From assembly GCF_002135415.1 (NCBI RefSeq), contig NZ_NEGJ01000007.1:62001-126000 (forward strand): a stretch of DNA of 64,000 nt, given 5' to 3'. How positions within the stretch are numbered: the stretch's first letter is position 1; the number at the start of each line of letters is the position of its first letter. Below are positions 18,519-27,078 of this stretch, in pieces. The notes beneath the pieces are model-generated. The model did not search any database, was not told the origin of the DNA, and worked only from the letters and a program-made list of their open reading frames with translations. A program made the position numbers and the translations under genes. This DNA comes from Acinetobacter sp. ANC 3832. Lineage in GTDB: Bacteria > Pseudomonadota > Gammaproteobacteria > Pseudomonadales > Moraxellaceae.

Positions 18519-19294
18519 GAATGAAAATTATCTCAACTTATGATGAATAAAATCATATTGCTATTATTCATTCGAATTATTATTTATTTTACTTAAAATA
18601 TCTCAACATCACCAACAAAAAATCACCATTCAAAGCTCTGGTTCACCACTGATTTTAAGATCATTTTATTCAAAATTAGTTATATTATTACAAGAAAAAC
18701 CAATAAACATCAAGCGTATCATTCATCTACAAAAACATGGCTTAATTAAGCACTGAATAATTGTCAAAAAAATAACAGATTTAGATACCAATTTCTTTTC
18801 TATATTTGAGCATTAATAGAAATAAACGATACTTCATAACAAAATTAAACGTAGATCCTATTAAAATAGGTATCCTTCAGAAATAAATAGCTTTCATTTC
18901 AAGACAATCATATCTAAAAATGATGGTTTTATTAATTTAAATTTTTAATTTTTGTTACAAAATGATCTTAGCTTTATCTAGTTGCTAAATAGACTTTCTA
19001 TTTTAGACCTAAAAAAATAATTTTAGATTCAATTAAATTCTAAATGTAATAAAAATATTGTGAACGATAATTCATTTCCTTATAAATATAAAACATACAA
19101 ATTCTAATATAAAAATACTAGAACCTCATTTTATCTTCATTATCAAATACCTTTTATAAGTATTATTAATACTTATGCAAGATATCTAATACCGATTTAT
19201 CACTTAAAGTTAAAATACTTAAAAGAAAGATTGATTTTTCATGTAAAAAACAATTGACTAGAATCCTATTTCCACATTAATAACGACTCAAACT
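18519..19294. other. 776-bp AT-rich spacer, possible gene relic and repeat motif
   Basis: No intact gene. A plus-strand frame stays open for about 70 codons without a start (18546-18754) and ends ..NIKRIIHLQKHGLIKH; it could be a degraded 3' end or chance. A 9-bp inverted repeat ATAAGTATT / AATACTTAT at 19156-19176 runs into TTATGCAAGATATCT, a motif repeated in other spacers. The 3' part must carry the promoter of the MFS gene. Confidence 0.45.
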
Positions 19295-20575
19295 ATGCGC
19301 ACGGATGCTATCCCACGTTTAAGCAATGAAGATAAACGAACACTTGGACTATCATCTTTTGGTGGCGCTTTAGAATTCTACGATTTTGTCATTTATGTCT
19401 TCTACGCCAAAATCATTTCTGATCTATTTTTTCCAAGTACGCTCAGTCCATTTTGGGCAATGCTGAATACCTACGGCATTTTTGCAGCAGGCTATTTCTT
19501 TCGCCCTTTGGGTGGTTTGGTTATGGCCCATTTTGGAGACTTAGTCGGTCGTAAGCGCTTATTCAGTTTATCCATTTTACTGATGGCATTGCCTACGCTA
19601 TTGATTGGCTTGATGCCAACCTATGCCAGTATTGGCTATGCAGCACCATTATTGTTATTACTCATGCGCATTGTTCAAGGCATTGCCATTGGTGGAGAAA
19701 TTCCTGCTGCATGGACATTTGTATCGGAACATGTTCCTGAAAAAAGAATCGGCTTTGCCAACGGCTTACTTACGGCAGGCTTATCACTCGGTATTTTATT
19801 AGGTGCATTGGTTTCCTTATGGATTTCACTCCAATTTACCAATGCAGAAATACACGATTGGGCTTGGCGTCTTCCCTTTATTGCAGGCGGTATTTTCGGG
19901 TTAATTGCGCTGTATCTTCGTTCTTATTTGAAAGAAACGCCAGTATTTAAAGCTATGCAGGCACGTAAAGAACTTTCCAAAGATACGCCGATAAAACAAG
20001 TTTTAGCAAAACATAAAACCAGTATTGCCATTGGTATGGTTTTTACGTGGTTTTTAACTGGCTGTGTTGTGGTACTTATTTTAGCCATGCCGAACTTACT
20101 TACAGGTGCCTTTGGTTTTGAACGTGCAAATGCTTTTAAAATGCAGAGTGCTGCAATTATTATGCAAATGCTCGGCTGTATTATCGCAGGGCTATGTGCA
20201 GATCGCTTTGGGGCTGGAAAAGTCATGCTGATTGGATCAGCAGGTGTCGCAATTGTCGCAACCATTTTTTATCACAGTTTAGGGTATGCCTCTTCAACCA
20301 GCATATTTCTCATGTATATGTTACTTGGATTATTTTCAGGAACGGTTGGGATGGTGTCGTGTAGCATGGTCAAAATGTTTCCTGCTCAAATTCGTTTTTC
20401 TGGGATTTCCTTTTCTTATAATGTTGCCTATGCCATTGCAGGTGGTCTGACTCTGCCTTTAGTACAGTGGTTAAGCCTATATAGTAATATTGGTGCGATG
20501 TACTATATTTGGGTTGTTTGTCTTGTATCTTTTCTGACTGCACTTATTTTTAAACAAAAATTTGAGTCAAAATAA
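19295..20575 (+). CDS. MFS transporter, metabolite:H+ symporter (MHS/ProP-like) family
   Basis: Twelve-helix inner-membrane carrier of 426 aa that would import a small organic acid, sugar acid or osmolyte with protons. The opening SSFGGALEFYDFVIYVFYAKIIS is the MHS pattern. The A-motif loop follows as GDLVGRKRLF, then RIVQGIAIGGEIPAAWTFVSEH. The C-terminal six helices are complete. It has no catabolic neighbour that would reveal the substrate. A clean terminator follows at about 90 bp. The start ATG follows a long AT-rich spacer, with no strong Shine-Dalgarno. Confidence 0.88.
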   Translation: MRTDAIPRLSNEDKRTLGLSSFGGALEFYDFVIYVFYAKIISDLFFPSTLSPFWAMLNTYGIFAAGYFFRPLGGLVMAHFGDLVGRKRLFSLSILLMALPTLLIGLMPTYASIGYAAPLLLLLMRIVQGIAIGGEIPAAWTFVSEHVPEKRIGFANGLLTAGLSLGILLGALVSLWISLQFTNAEIHDWAWRLPFIAGGIFGLIALYLRSYLKETPVFKAMQARKELSKDTPIKQVLAKHKTSIAIGMVFTWFLTGCVVVLILAMPNLLTGAFGFERANAFKMQSAAIIMQMLGCIIAGLCADRFGAGKVMLIGSAGVAIVATIFYHSLGYASSTSIFLMYMLLGLFSGTVGMVSCSMVKMFPAQIRFSGISFSYNVAYAIAGGLTLPLVQWLSLYSNIGAMYYIWVVCLVSFLTALIFKQKFESK

Positions 20576-20664
20576 ATAAGATTGCATCTATAAAGTTTTC
20601 TAATTTATTCTGAGATTAGAAAATAAAATGCTTGTGTAAAATATCTATCTTAATCAATCATGCT

Positions 20665-20688
20665 ATCCTCTTTTCGAAGAGGATTTTT
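20665..20688 (+). terminator. Rho-independent terminator after the MHS transporter
   Basis: ATCCTCTT-TTCG-AAGAGGAT, a perfect 8-bp stem with a UUCG tetraloop, followed by TTTT. Confidence 0.85.
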
Positions 20689-20714
20689 AACTTAAATAAT
20701 AGACTTTTTGTATA

Positions 20715-20800
20715 GCTTCTTCCTTTACGAATCAGTGTTTCTCATTCTTACAGAAGAAACCTAAAGAGGTCGTGAATACTTATGTAAGATATCTCATAGA
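20715..20800 (+). repeat. Dispersed hairpin-plus-tail element (copy)
   Basis: TTCTTCC...GAAGAAACC hairpin-like arms, then AAAGAGGTCGTGAATACTTATGTAAGATATCT in two blocks (20765-20794). The same order of parts recurs near 26380-26435, 30655-30705 and 39213-39285, with the TTATGYAARATAT tail alone also at 19173. Confidence 0.5.
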
Positions 20801-20822
20801 TACCAATAATAATTGAAAAAAT

Positions 20823-21407
20823 ATGATGAATTGGACTGACTTATTACAACATTATGGTTACTTTGCAGTGTTTATTGGTACTTTTTTTGAGGGCGAAACA
20901 GTATTAACACTGGGTGCTTACGTGGTTCATCAGCATATTTTACATTTTTGGCCACTCATTTTAACGGCGGTGCTAGGCAGTTTTCTCGGAGACCAATTGT
21001 ATTATCAAATCGGTCATCGTTATGGCACAGATTTTATAAATAAAAGACCAAAACTCGCAGAGAAATTTAAACAAGCCAGTATTTTTATTCAACATTCCCC
21101 AACACTGACGATCTTGCTCATGCGGTTTGCTTGGGGTTTAAGAACAGTTTTACCTGTCAGCTTTGGCATCAAAAAATATCCTGTCATACGCTATATGTTT
21201 GTCAATTTAATCGCCTGTTTTATTTGGGCATTTGTAATTATTAGTATTGGCATTCAAGTCAGTCTTTGGCTACATAAGTTTTTGAAAATGATACTTCCTT
21301 TCCACTCACATTTAACCATTATTATTGCTGTGATCAGTTGTATCATCTTGATACGATTTGCTTATAGTTTATATATGAAATATCAAACCAAGCAAAAAAC
21401 ACTTTAA
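20823..21407 (+). CDS. DedA-family membrane protein
   Basis: Belongs to the DedA/VTT superfamily of inner-membrane proteins; members are proposed lipid scramblases or transporters (undecaprenyl phosphate, phospholipids). 194 aa with a re-entrant N-terminal part, FIGTFFEGETVLTLGAYVV (acidic EGE near residue 24), and GSFLGDQLYYQIGHRYG. The typical basic block is RFAWGLRTVLPVSFG, where the conserved arginines act in the proton-coupled family. The start is one of two adjacent ATGs. It is a single gene, with an 8-bp tandem repeat just downstream. The exact lipid substrate cannot be read from sequence. Confidence 0.9.
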   Translation: MMNWTDLLQHYGYFAVFIGTFFEGETVLTLGAYVVHQHILHFWPLILTAVLGSFLGDQLYYQIGHRYGTDFINKRPKLAEKFKQASIFIQHSPTLTILLMRFAWGLRTVLPVSFGIKKYPVIRYMFVNLIACFIWAFVIISIGIQVSLWLHKFLKMILPFHSHLTIIIAVISCIILIRFAYSLYMKYQTKQKTL

Positions 21408-21444
21408 GCACTTAGGACACTTAAACAATAATCTATTCTAGAAA

Positions 21445-21481
21445 ATTGGATGGATTGATGGATTGATGGATTGATGGATTG
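21445..21481 (+). repeat. Short tandem repeat, 8-bp unit
   Basis: Three full copies of GGATTGAT at 21452-21475 plus a partial fourth, with a degenerate copy before them. It lies between convergent dedA and DUF2505 genes, where copy-number change would not touch a promoter. Confidence 0.85.
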
Positions 21482-21541
21482 TGAAAATCTAATGAGTACT
21501 TAATTTAAAAATAAAATACTCATTTAATATTTAGCTGACTT

Positions 21542-22039
21542 TTACATTTGTAGATTCTTTTTTAACTCGTCTTCAACAATCTCAATTTCAATATCGCTAA
21601 ACCTGCGAATTTCGCCTTCTGCATGTCTCTCTAATATTCCACCAATCAAAGGAACCTTGACTTTCACACTCCAATCAAGCTTGATATGAATTTTTTGATC
21701 ATCTCCCGTCACAAAACGCTCACAGCTTGCTTCTAAAGGTAAATTTGCTCCTAAAACTACAGTCGATGTCAGGGCTTCTAAATCTGTAACATCCGTTCTT
21801 TTTAAACGAAAAGTATCTTTCATGAATTTTTTAGCAATGTCTGGAATATTCACATCTAAATTATATGCACGGCGTAATGTATAAATATTTCCAACAATTT
21901 TCGATTCTAAAATTTCTAAATTTTCACCAGGAATACGTCGACACACAGCTTCATGCATAGCTGTATCTGCTGCTATTTTTTTAAACTGCTGCAATGAAAC
22001 ACCTTGAATCGTTGCATTTACCGTAAAACGATGTGCCAT
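21542..22039 (-). CDS. DUF2505 family protein
   Basis: 165 aa, soluble, with no signal peptide. The sequence follows the DUF2505 pattern: an early FTVNATIQGVS block, a central YTLRRAYNLDVNIPDIAKKF, and the terminal IGGILERHAEGEIRRFSDIEIEIVEDEL. The fold is thought to be START/SRPBCC-like (lipid-binding cavity), but the role is unknown. It is a single gene on the minus strand. The name rests on my recognition of the family pattern, and a profile search would settle it. Confidence 0.75.
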   Translation of the reverse strand: MAHRFTVNATIQGVSLQQFKKIAADTAMHEAVCRRIPGENLEILESKIVGNIYTLRRAYNLDVNIPDIAKKFMKDTFRLKRTDVTDLEALTSTVVLGANLPLEASCERFVTGDDQKIHIKLDWSVKVKVPLIGGILERHAEGEIRRFSDIEIEIVEDELKKNLQM

Positions 22040-22170
22040 ATTTTTATCTTCCTACAATTTTTATTTTTTAAAATGTCGCGCTACTCACTCACATGAAATA
22101 GCACAGTAATATTCTATTTTTATTAAAGATAATTTAGCCAACTCTGTCATTGGCTCTATCCACTGAGTTA

Positions 22171-22446
22171 TTAAGCATACACGCCACATGAAATTTCAAT
22201 GCTATTTACACAAGATATTCTAATGTAATGATCTCGATACTCAATCACTACATCAAACTCCTCTGCTCCATCATCCAAACCCGTCGCAGACCATGTGGTG
22301 CCTTTCGGAAAATCATCCAGCCATTTGGCTTTATAAAAATCTGAAACAGAATCAAAATCTATATATTGCTCAGGGTCAGTCATGATCCGTGATGCAACTT
22401 CATCAAACTGCTGTTGTTGATATTGAATAAAGTCAATCAGCATCAC
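22171..22446 (-). CDS. Small hypothetical protein downstream of pnuC
   Basis: 91 aa, strongly acidic, no signal peptide or membrane span. Notable segments are FIQYQQQQFDEVASRIM and WLDDFPKGTTWSATGLDDGAEEFDVVIEYRDHYIRI. It lies 28 bp after the pnuC stop on the same strand, so the two are probably co-transcribed. I do not recognise the family. The two ATG codons at the start are adjacent, so the exact start is uncertain by one residue. Confidence 0.65.
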   Translation of the reverse strand: MMLIDFIQYQQQQFDEVASRIMTDPEQYIDFDSVSDFYKAKWLDDFPKGTTWSATGLDDGAEEFDVVIEYRDHYIRISCVNSIEISCGVYA

Positions 22447-22474
22447 AGTATCCTTTTAGCGACCAATAGATCTA

Positions 22475-23059
22475 TTAAATCCCTTTAAAATTCGACGACA
22501 GTTGTTTCTTTTTCACTTGTTCCCACTGCCACCATCCAAATGCAGCCATGCCCACAAATGCAGCATATAAACCTGCGGTTAAAAATAAATCTTTGTAGAT
22601 AAACATACCGACATAAACAATATCAACAAAGACCCAAAGTACCCATGTTGCGATATGTTTACGACTAGTCCAATAAGTTGCCAATAGACTAAAAGCAGCC
22701 AGTTGAGAATCTAACATTGGTAAGGCAGCATCAGTAAAATAATGCAAAGATAAGCCGAATAATACCCCACCCACTGCCGCTAAAATCATTTGTAAAATAA
22801 CGGTCTTCGTAGCAATGGGTTCTATGCGAATTTCATGGTCTTGTTGTTTTCCTTTCAACCAATGGTATAATCCATAGAAATTCACAACCATAAAGAAGAA
22901 TTGTAAAATAGTTTCGCCATAAAGCTTAAATTGAAAAAATAAGTAAGCATATAAAGAAAAAGCCAGAAAGTTAAACCACCAACACAACATGTTGCGCTTA
23001 ATGGTGAGTGCGACACCAATGACACTAATAATGACCGCAACAATTTCTAATGGAGACAT
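22475..23059 (-). CDS. pnuC: Nicotinamide riboside/mononucleotide transporter PnuC
   Basis: Inner-membrane facilitator for nicotinamide riboside uptake that feeds NAD salvage. 194 aa with about seven hydrophobic helices. Family text includes RNMLCWWFNFLAFSLYAYLFF, LQFFFMVVNFYGLYHW, and TYWTSRKHIATWVLWVFVDIVYVGMFI, with the tryptophan pairs that stack on the nicotinamide ring. It has no nadR neighbour and no NAD riboswitch that I can see. The downstream 91-aa gene shares its transcript. Confidence 0.92.
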   Translation of the reverse strand: MSPLEIVAVIISVIGVALTIKRNMLCWWFNFLAFSLYAYLFFQFKLYGETILQFFFMVVNFYGLYHWLKGKQQDHEIRIEPIATKTVILQMILAAVGGVLFGLSLHYFTDAALPMLDSQLAAFSLLATYWTSRKHIATWVLWVFVDIVYVGMFIYKDLFLTAGLYAAFVGMAAFGWWQWEQVKKKQLSSNFKGI

Positions 23060-23218
23060 AGAACTAACTTTCAGAGTTTGATGCGACTATTATCAAAAAA
23101 AGTGTCTTTAAAGCAAGTAAAATAGTCACTATAGCTTAAAAAGTTACGTAATTTTTTAAGCCATTCCTCCTTATTTATTCAAGCCATGCTTAACAAGGAA
23201 TAAAGTATTGAACCGCTA

Positions 23219-24184
23219 TCAGTCTATTGTCTTTAAAATAAAAAAGATAAGTATCATCCATACTTTTTTTCTAGCACTAAACATAAGATCATATTTTAAT
23301 TTAATCGCCTGATCACTTGCTGAGCCAATCTCTGCAGAATCATTTTTACTGGTATGGCTCTCATAACCTTGTTTAAATAATTGTTGTACTTGAGCCAATG
23401 TTGAAGCGGAAGTTAGCGTTTTAGATTCCACTCGAATCTCATCTTTTGGGGTTAGCCCATATACTCCCATGATCGCAACATGCCCATCAGCGAGTCTTAA
23501 ATCATAACGATCAATCGTGGCACTTTTTTCTGCTTGATCATCACTAAAGAATCCTCCACATTCGACCTCTTTGTATACATACAAAACCTGATTAATTTCA
23601 CTGGCTAAGAAACTACTTTCAACAGTTGTATCTTTTGCTAATTCAATCGTGACTTTTTTATGAGGATCAATTATTTTATTAAGTGTCTTGTCTTTATAGA
23701 TCAACTGTACTTTTTGATCATCTTGCTTCGCTTGAATCATGCCTTTTGCATTAATACTTTCAATATTTAGCTGATTGAGTTCTGATAATCCCGCATCATA
23801 GGTAGAATCTAATTGATACGATGATCCAGAGTTGAGGAATATGCCTAAAATATGCTGTGTTGTTTGCGCCCCACATTGGTTAATAACTGAATAATCATAA
23901 ATAAAATCAGTTTTCCCATCTTGATTCAAATCTCCAAGCCAAAGTTTCTTTTTACTGTCATCAAACTCATCTATTTGACATGCATCACCCAATAGTTTTT
24001 TATTATTTTGCCGAATCACATTGAGCATCAAATCACGAGGGCTTTTTTCTACGGCAGTTGGAGATTTTTGTTCTGCTTTTACTTTTGGCTCAGTTTGTTC
24101 AGACTGCTTTTGACATCCCACACTGAATAAAGCACTTAAACACACAGCCAGACTTATTGTTTTAGATATCATGATTATTGTCAT
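23219..24184 (-). CDS. Hypothetical lipoprotein with EF-hand-like motif; 3' end probably frameshifted
   Basis: Lipobox FSVGC puts it on a membrane, followed by a K/E/Q/S-rich linker. The middle contains LWLGDLNQDGKTDFIYDYSV, an FG-GAP/dockerin-like calcium loop (DxNxDGxxDF). The last residues after LMFSARKK run VWMILIFFILKTID, an odd hydrophobic tail. They follow a run of seven A. One more A would read SMDDTYLFYFKDNRLIAVQ and on to YFIPC, stopping at 23190-23192, a far more protein-like end. I take the gene as intact but shifted near its 3' end, or a sequencing slip. The start could be either of two close ATGs. Function unknown. Confidence 0.75.
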   Translation of the reverse strand: MTIIMISKTISLAVCLSALFSVGCQKQSEQTEPKVKAEQKSPTAVEKSPRDLMLNVIRQNNKKLLGDACQIDEFDDSKKKLWLGDLNQDGKTDFIYDYSVINQCGAQTTQHILGIFLNSGSSYQLDSTYDAGLSELNQLNIESINAKGMIQAKQDDQKVQLIYKDKTLNKIIDPHKKVTIELAKDTTVESSFLASEINQVLYVYKEVECGGFFSDDQAEKSATIDRYDLRLADGHVAIMGVYGLTPKDEIRVESKTLTSASTLAQVQQLFKQGYESHTSKNDSAEIGSASDQAIKLKYDLMFSARKKVWMILIFFILKTID

Positions 24185-24597
24185 TCAAAATTATACATTG
24201 ATCATCATCAAAGCATAACTAAAAAATATTGGCTCGAAAAGTTTATCTTAGGTTCCTTCAAGCTTTTTATCTGTTCTATCAATATGCAAAATTGACAGGA
24301 ATAGAAACATGACAGAGAGAAATTATCATTGACCCACTTCTATAGAACAGCTACAACATTGCAAACCATTTCGGAATACAACAATAAAACTCTTTTTTAA
24401 AATACTGCTATAACACTGATAATAAAAACTATTTAATCAACATTTATTTGCTTTTATGGCCTTTTATTCTTCAACTTCAGCTATTCATACATTTAACTGC
24501 ATTTATATAAATCTATCTATCGATGGATACACCATGACTTGACAGTTTTCTAACGATCGTTTAAAAATATAAAACCAAACAACAACAGAGAACAAAA
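24185..24597. other. Promoter region of the crotonase operon
   Basis: 413 bp, AT-rich, no ORF. Near its right end TTGACA (24539-24544) and an AT-rich -10 region about 17 bp further flank a perfect 10-bp palindrome AACGATCGTT. Confidence 0.5.
24552..24561 (+). promoter_or_regulatory. Palindromic operator AACGATCGTT inside a -35/-10 spacer
   Basis: A perfect palindrome lies between a consensus -35 (TTGACA, 24539-24544) and the -10 region starting about 24562, 37 bp upstream of the crotonase ATG. The position fits repression by a TetR-type protein; the TetR gene 2 kb downstream is the obvious candidate, though binding is inferred. Confidence 0.5.
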
Positions 24598-25386
24598 ATG
24601 TCAGATTTACAAGGAAAAGTCAGTCGAGAAATTCGTGGCCATATCTTCCTGATCGGGTTGGATCGGGCAAATAAAAGAAATGCTTTTGATAGTCATATGA
24701 TTCATGACCTATCACTGGCGTTAACTGAATATGAAGAAAACCCTGAGCTCCGTTGTGCTGTGGTTTTTGCACATGGTGATCATTTTACCGCAGGGCTAGA
24801 TTTGGTTGAGTTACAACCTAAACTTGCTGATGGTGTATTCCAATTTTCAGATGCTATTGTTAATCCATGGGGAACCGTCGGTAGACAACGTACCAAGCCC
24901 TTAGTCACCGCTGTACAAGGCTATTGCTATACAGCAGGTATCGAATTAATGCTGAATTCAGATATCGTAGTTGCCAATGAAGATGCTCAATTTACGCAAA
25001 TTGAAGTACAACGCGGTATTTTACCTTTTGGTGGTGCAACAGTTCGTTTTGTCCAAGCCGCAGGTTGGGCTAAAGCAATGAAATACATCCTCACGGGTGA
25101 TCTTTTTTATGCACAAACTGCTTATGAAATGAATTTGGTCACTGAAGTCGTTGAAGGTAAAAATCAATTGATTCGTGCACTAGAATTGGCTGAACGTATC
25201 GCAAGTGCTGCGCCTTTAGCCGTTCAAGCGACATTAAAATCTGCACATCAGGCATTTTTACATAGTCCTGAAACTGCTTTTGGCAATTTACAGCAATTAT
25301 TAAATCCCCTATTAAGTTCTGAAGATGTGCAGGAAGGTGTCATGGCCATGTTACAACGACGTGAACCACAATTTAAAGGAAAATAA
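24598..25386 (+). CDS. Crotonase / enoyl-CoA hydratase family protein
   Basis: CoA-thioester enzyme of the crotonase fold, 262 aa. Motifs are FAHGDHFTAGLDL for the oxyanion hole, TAVQGYCYTAGIELMLNSDIVVA, and ILPFGGATVRF. The glutamates of classical hydratases are not both in place (E. coli FadB-type Glu residues): the first oxyanion region continues YTAGIELML, and the second position is QIEVQRGILPFGG. It may therefore be an isomerase-like or atypical member. It is followed 34 bp later by an alpha/beta hydrolase, so an acyl-CoA or ester-processing operon is likely. An operator-like palindrome sits in its promoter. Confidence 0.9.
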   Translation: MSDLQGKVSREIRGHIFLIGLDRANKRNAFDSHMIHDLSLALTEYEENPELRCAVVFAHGDHFTAGLDLVELQPKLADGVFQFSDAIVNPWGTVGRQRTKPLVTAVQGYCYTAGIELMLNSDIVVANEDAQFTQIEVQRGILPFGGATVRFVQAAGWAKAMKYILTGDLFYAQTAYEMNLVTEVVEGKNQLIRALELAERIASAAPLAVQATLKSAHQAFLHSPETAFGNLQQLLNPLLSSEDVQEGVMAMLQRREPQFKGK

Positions 25387-25420
25387 ACAACACACCATCT
25401 TCCAAAAATTATTGAGAACA

Positions 25421-26332
25421 ATGACGATGCAAAACTTAAAAACAGCTGTACAGAATATAGGCTTTACGACTCAATCAATTCAGTTTATGGCACTGGATGG
25501 TTACGAATTGAAAGGGATTCTGTACACACCTGAGCATGGGTTAAAGGCGAATATCATACTGTCCTGTGCAACTGGTGTTCCACAAGAGTTTTATCGTCGT
25601 TTTTCTGAATATGCGACACAATACGGTTATCAGGTATTCACTTTTGATTATCGTGGTGTAGGGCAATCTGCACCACAACATCTCAAAGGTTTCAGAATGT
25701 CTTATCTTGACTGGGGGCAAAAAGACCTTGCTGCTGCCATTGATTACCTTGCTCAAAATAACTTACCAATTTTAATGGTCGGGCATTCTTATGGCGGTCA
25801 GGCATTGGGATTGATTCCAAATCATCATAAAGTTACAGCGATGTATTGCTTTGGTACTGGTGCAGGTTGGCATGGTTACATGCCAATCAAAGAAAAATTT
25901 AAAGTTCAAATCATATGGAATATTGTCTTTCCACCTATGGTGGCTGTAACTGGCTATTTACCGTGGAGCAAATTAAAGATGGGAGCAGACTTACCCATTG
26001 ATGTATATAAACAATGGCGTAAGTGGTGTAAAAATCCAACCTACTTTTTTGCCGACCCTGAACAAGCGGCTTTAATTGAACAATATGCACAGGTTAAAAC
26101 ACCTATTTATGCAGTTTCCGCCCTCGATGATGATTGGGCTTTACCCAATTCACGCTATGCCTTTATGCAGCATTATCAACAAGCACCCATGCATTACATC
26201 AATATTTCTGCAGCTGAGTTTGGTTTAAAACAGATTGGACACATGGGCTATTTCCGAAAAGGTTCAGAGCAAATTTGGGATAAAATGCTGAATACTTTTG
26301 ATAACTTACTTCTTTCACCAACATCTCACTAA
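25421..26332 (+). CDS. Alpha/beta hydrolase
   Basis: Serine hydrolase of the alpha/beta fold, 304 aa from the chosen ATG. An in-frame extension upstream would overlap the crotonase gene, so the ATG at 25421 is preferred. The nucleophile elbow GHSYGG sits near residue 118. The oxyanion strand is ILSCATGVPQEFYRRF. An acid region around SALDDDW and a late histidine in IGHMGYF complete a plausible triad. The family is close to lysophospholipase-like proteins. It is co-oriented with crotonase, so it may release an acyl or ester product. The natural substrate is unknown. Confidence 0.88.
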   Translation: MTMQNLKTAVQNIGFTTQSIQFMALDGYELKGILYTPEHGLKANIILSCATGVPQEFYRRFSEYATQYGYQVFTFDYRGVGQSAPQHLKGFRMSYLDWGQKDLAAAIDYLAQNNLPILMVGHSYGGQALGLIPNHHKVTAMYCFGTGAGWHGYMPIKEKFKVQIIWNIVFPPMVAVTGYLPWSKLKMGADLPIDVYKQWRKWCKNPTYFFADPEQAALIEQYAQVKTPIYAVSALDDDWALPNSRYAFMQHYQQAPMHYINISAAEFGLKQIGHMGYFRKGSEQIWDKMLNTFDNLLLSPTSH

Positions 26333-26379
26333 TTTCAACGTGAGCAGGCAAGCATTAATATTCTACAATCACTCCTTTA

Positions 26380-26435
26380 TGTATCTTCTTCAACAAGAAG
26401 ATCAAAGGCATTATGAACACTGATGTAAAATGCTA
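26380..26435 (+). repeat. Dispersed hairpin-plus-tail element (copy)
   Basis: ATCTTCTTCAACAAGAAGAT hairpin (about 26384-26403), then AAAGGCATTATGAACACTGATGTAAAAT. It matches the order of parts in the 20715-20800 element. It doubles as the likely terminator of the hydrolase gene. Confidence 0.5.
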
Positions 26436-26456
26436 ATCTTTACAGAAGATTAGCAT
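26430..26456 (+). promoter_or_regulatory. Perfect 11-bp inverted repeat before the tetR gene
   Basis: ATGCTAATCTT - TACAG - AAGATTAGCAT, ending 31 bp upstream of the TetR start. It could be an autoregulatory operator or an RNA hairpin belonging to the adjacent repeat. It differs in sequence from the AACGATCGTT palindrome. Confidence 0.45.
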
Positions 26457-26487
26457 AAAATTTGATAGGAAAATTTACAGGACAATT

Positions 26488-27057
26488 ATGCGCCCACAAA
26501 AACTTAGTCCTGAACAAATACTCAGCTCATGTGCTTTACAATTTAAAGCACATGGTTATGCAGGGACAAGTATGGAAATGCTTGCCAAAGCATGCGGACT
26601 GAGCAAAGCATCATTTTATTATTACTATCCTAATAAAGAGGCATTATTGTTTGAAGTGTTGAATAATGCTCATCAATATTTAAAACGGCATTTATTCTCG
26701 ATTGCTGAAAATACAGAGCATCCAGTACAAATAAACTTTCAACGTCTACATCAACATGCAGTTCAGTTTTTTAGTGTTGAAGTTAAAGGATGTCTTATCG
26801 GCATTCTTTCACTCGAAGCAATTTATCTCTCAGAAAATATTCTAGCAAAAATCAAAGCTATTTTTCAGGACTGGCAAGCCGCTTTTTATCGGCTCTTTCG
26901 TTGTGCTTTAGCTGATGATGAAGCTCAACAGTTGGCAAAAATAAGTATTGCTGATTATGAAGGTGCTATTCTCATGTATCGTCTACATGATGATCTCTTC
27001 TATCTAAAAGCAGTAAAAAAACGTATTTTACAGGCTTTGAATTTACAGCACTGTTAA
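26488..27057 (+). CDS. TetR/AcrR-family transcriptional regulator
   Basis: 189-aa repressor-type protein. The N-terminal helix-turn-helix is FKAHGYAGTSMEMLAKACGLSKASFYYYYPNKEALL (about residues 15-52), the TetR pattern with a tyrosine-rich recognition helix. The C-terminal domain, about 130 residues, is helical and would bind a ligand. It lies downstream of the crotonase/hydrolase pair on the same strand and is the natural candidate for their control. Two palindromes in the area (24552 and 26430) could be its sites. The ligand is unknown. Confidence 0.92.
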   Translation: MRPQKLSPEQILSSCALQFKAHGYAGTSMEMLAKACGLSKASFYYYYPNKEALLFEVLNNAHQYLKRHLFSIAENTEHPVQINFQRLHQHAVQFFSVEVKGCLIGILSLEAIYLSENILAKIKAIFQDWQAAFYRLFRCALADDEAQQLAKISIADYEGAILMYRLHDDLFYLKAVKKRILQALNLQHC

Positions 27058-27078
27058 AAAATTTCGAACAGGTTCGTT

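Noticed and set aside
21452..21481. Possible CRISPR-like repeat
   Set aside because: Only an 8-bp tandem unit without spacers; no cas genes in the window.
24598..25386. Calling the crotonase gene a specific enoyl-CoA hydratase
   Set aside because: The two catalytic glutamates of classical hydratases are not both visible, so only the family name is safe.
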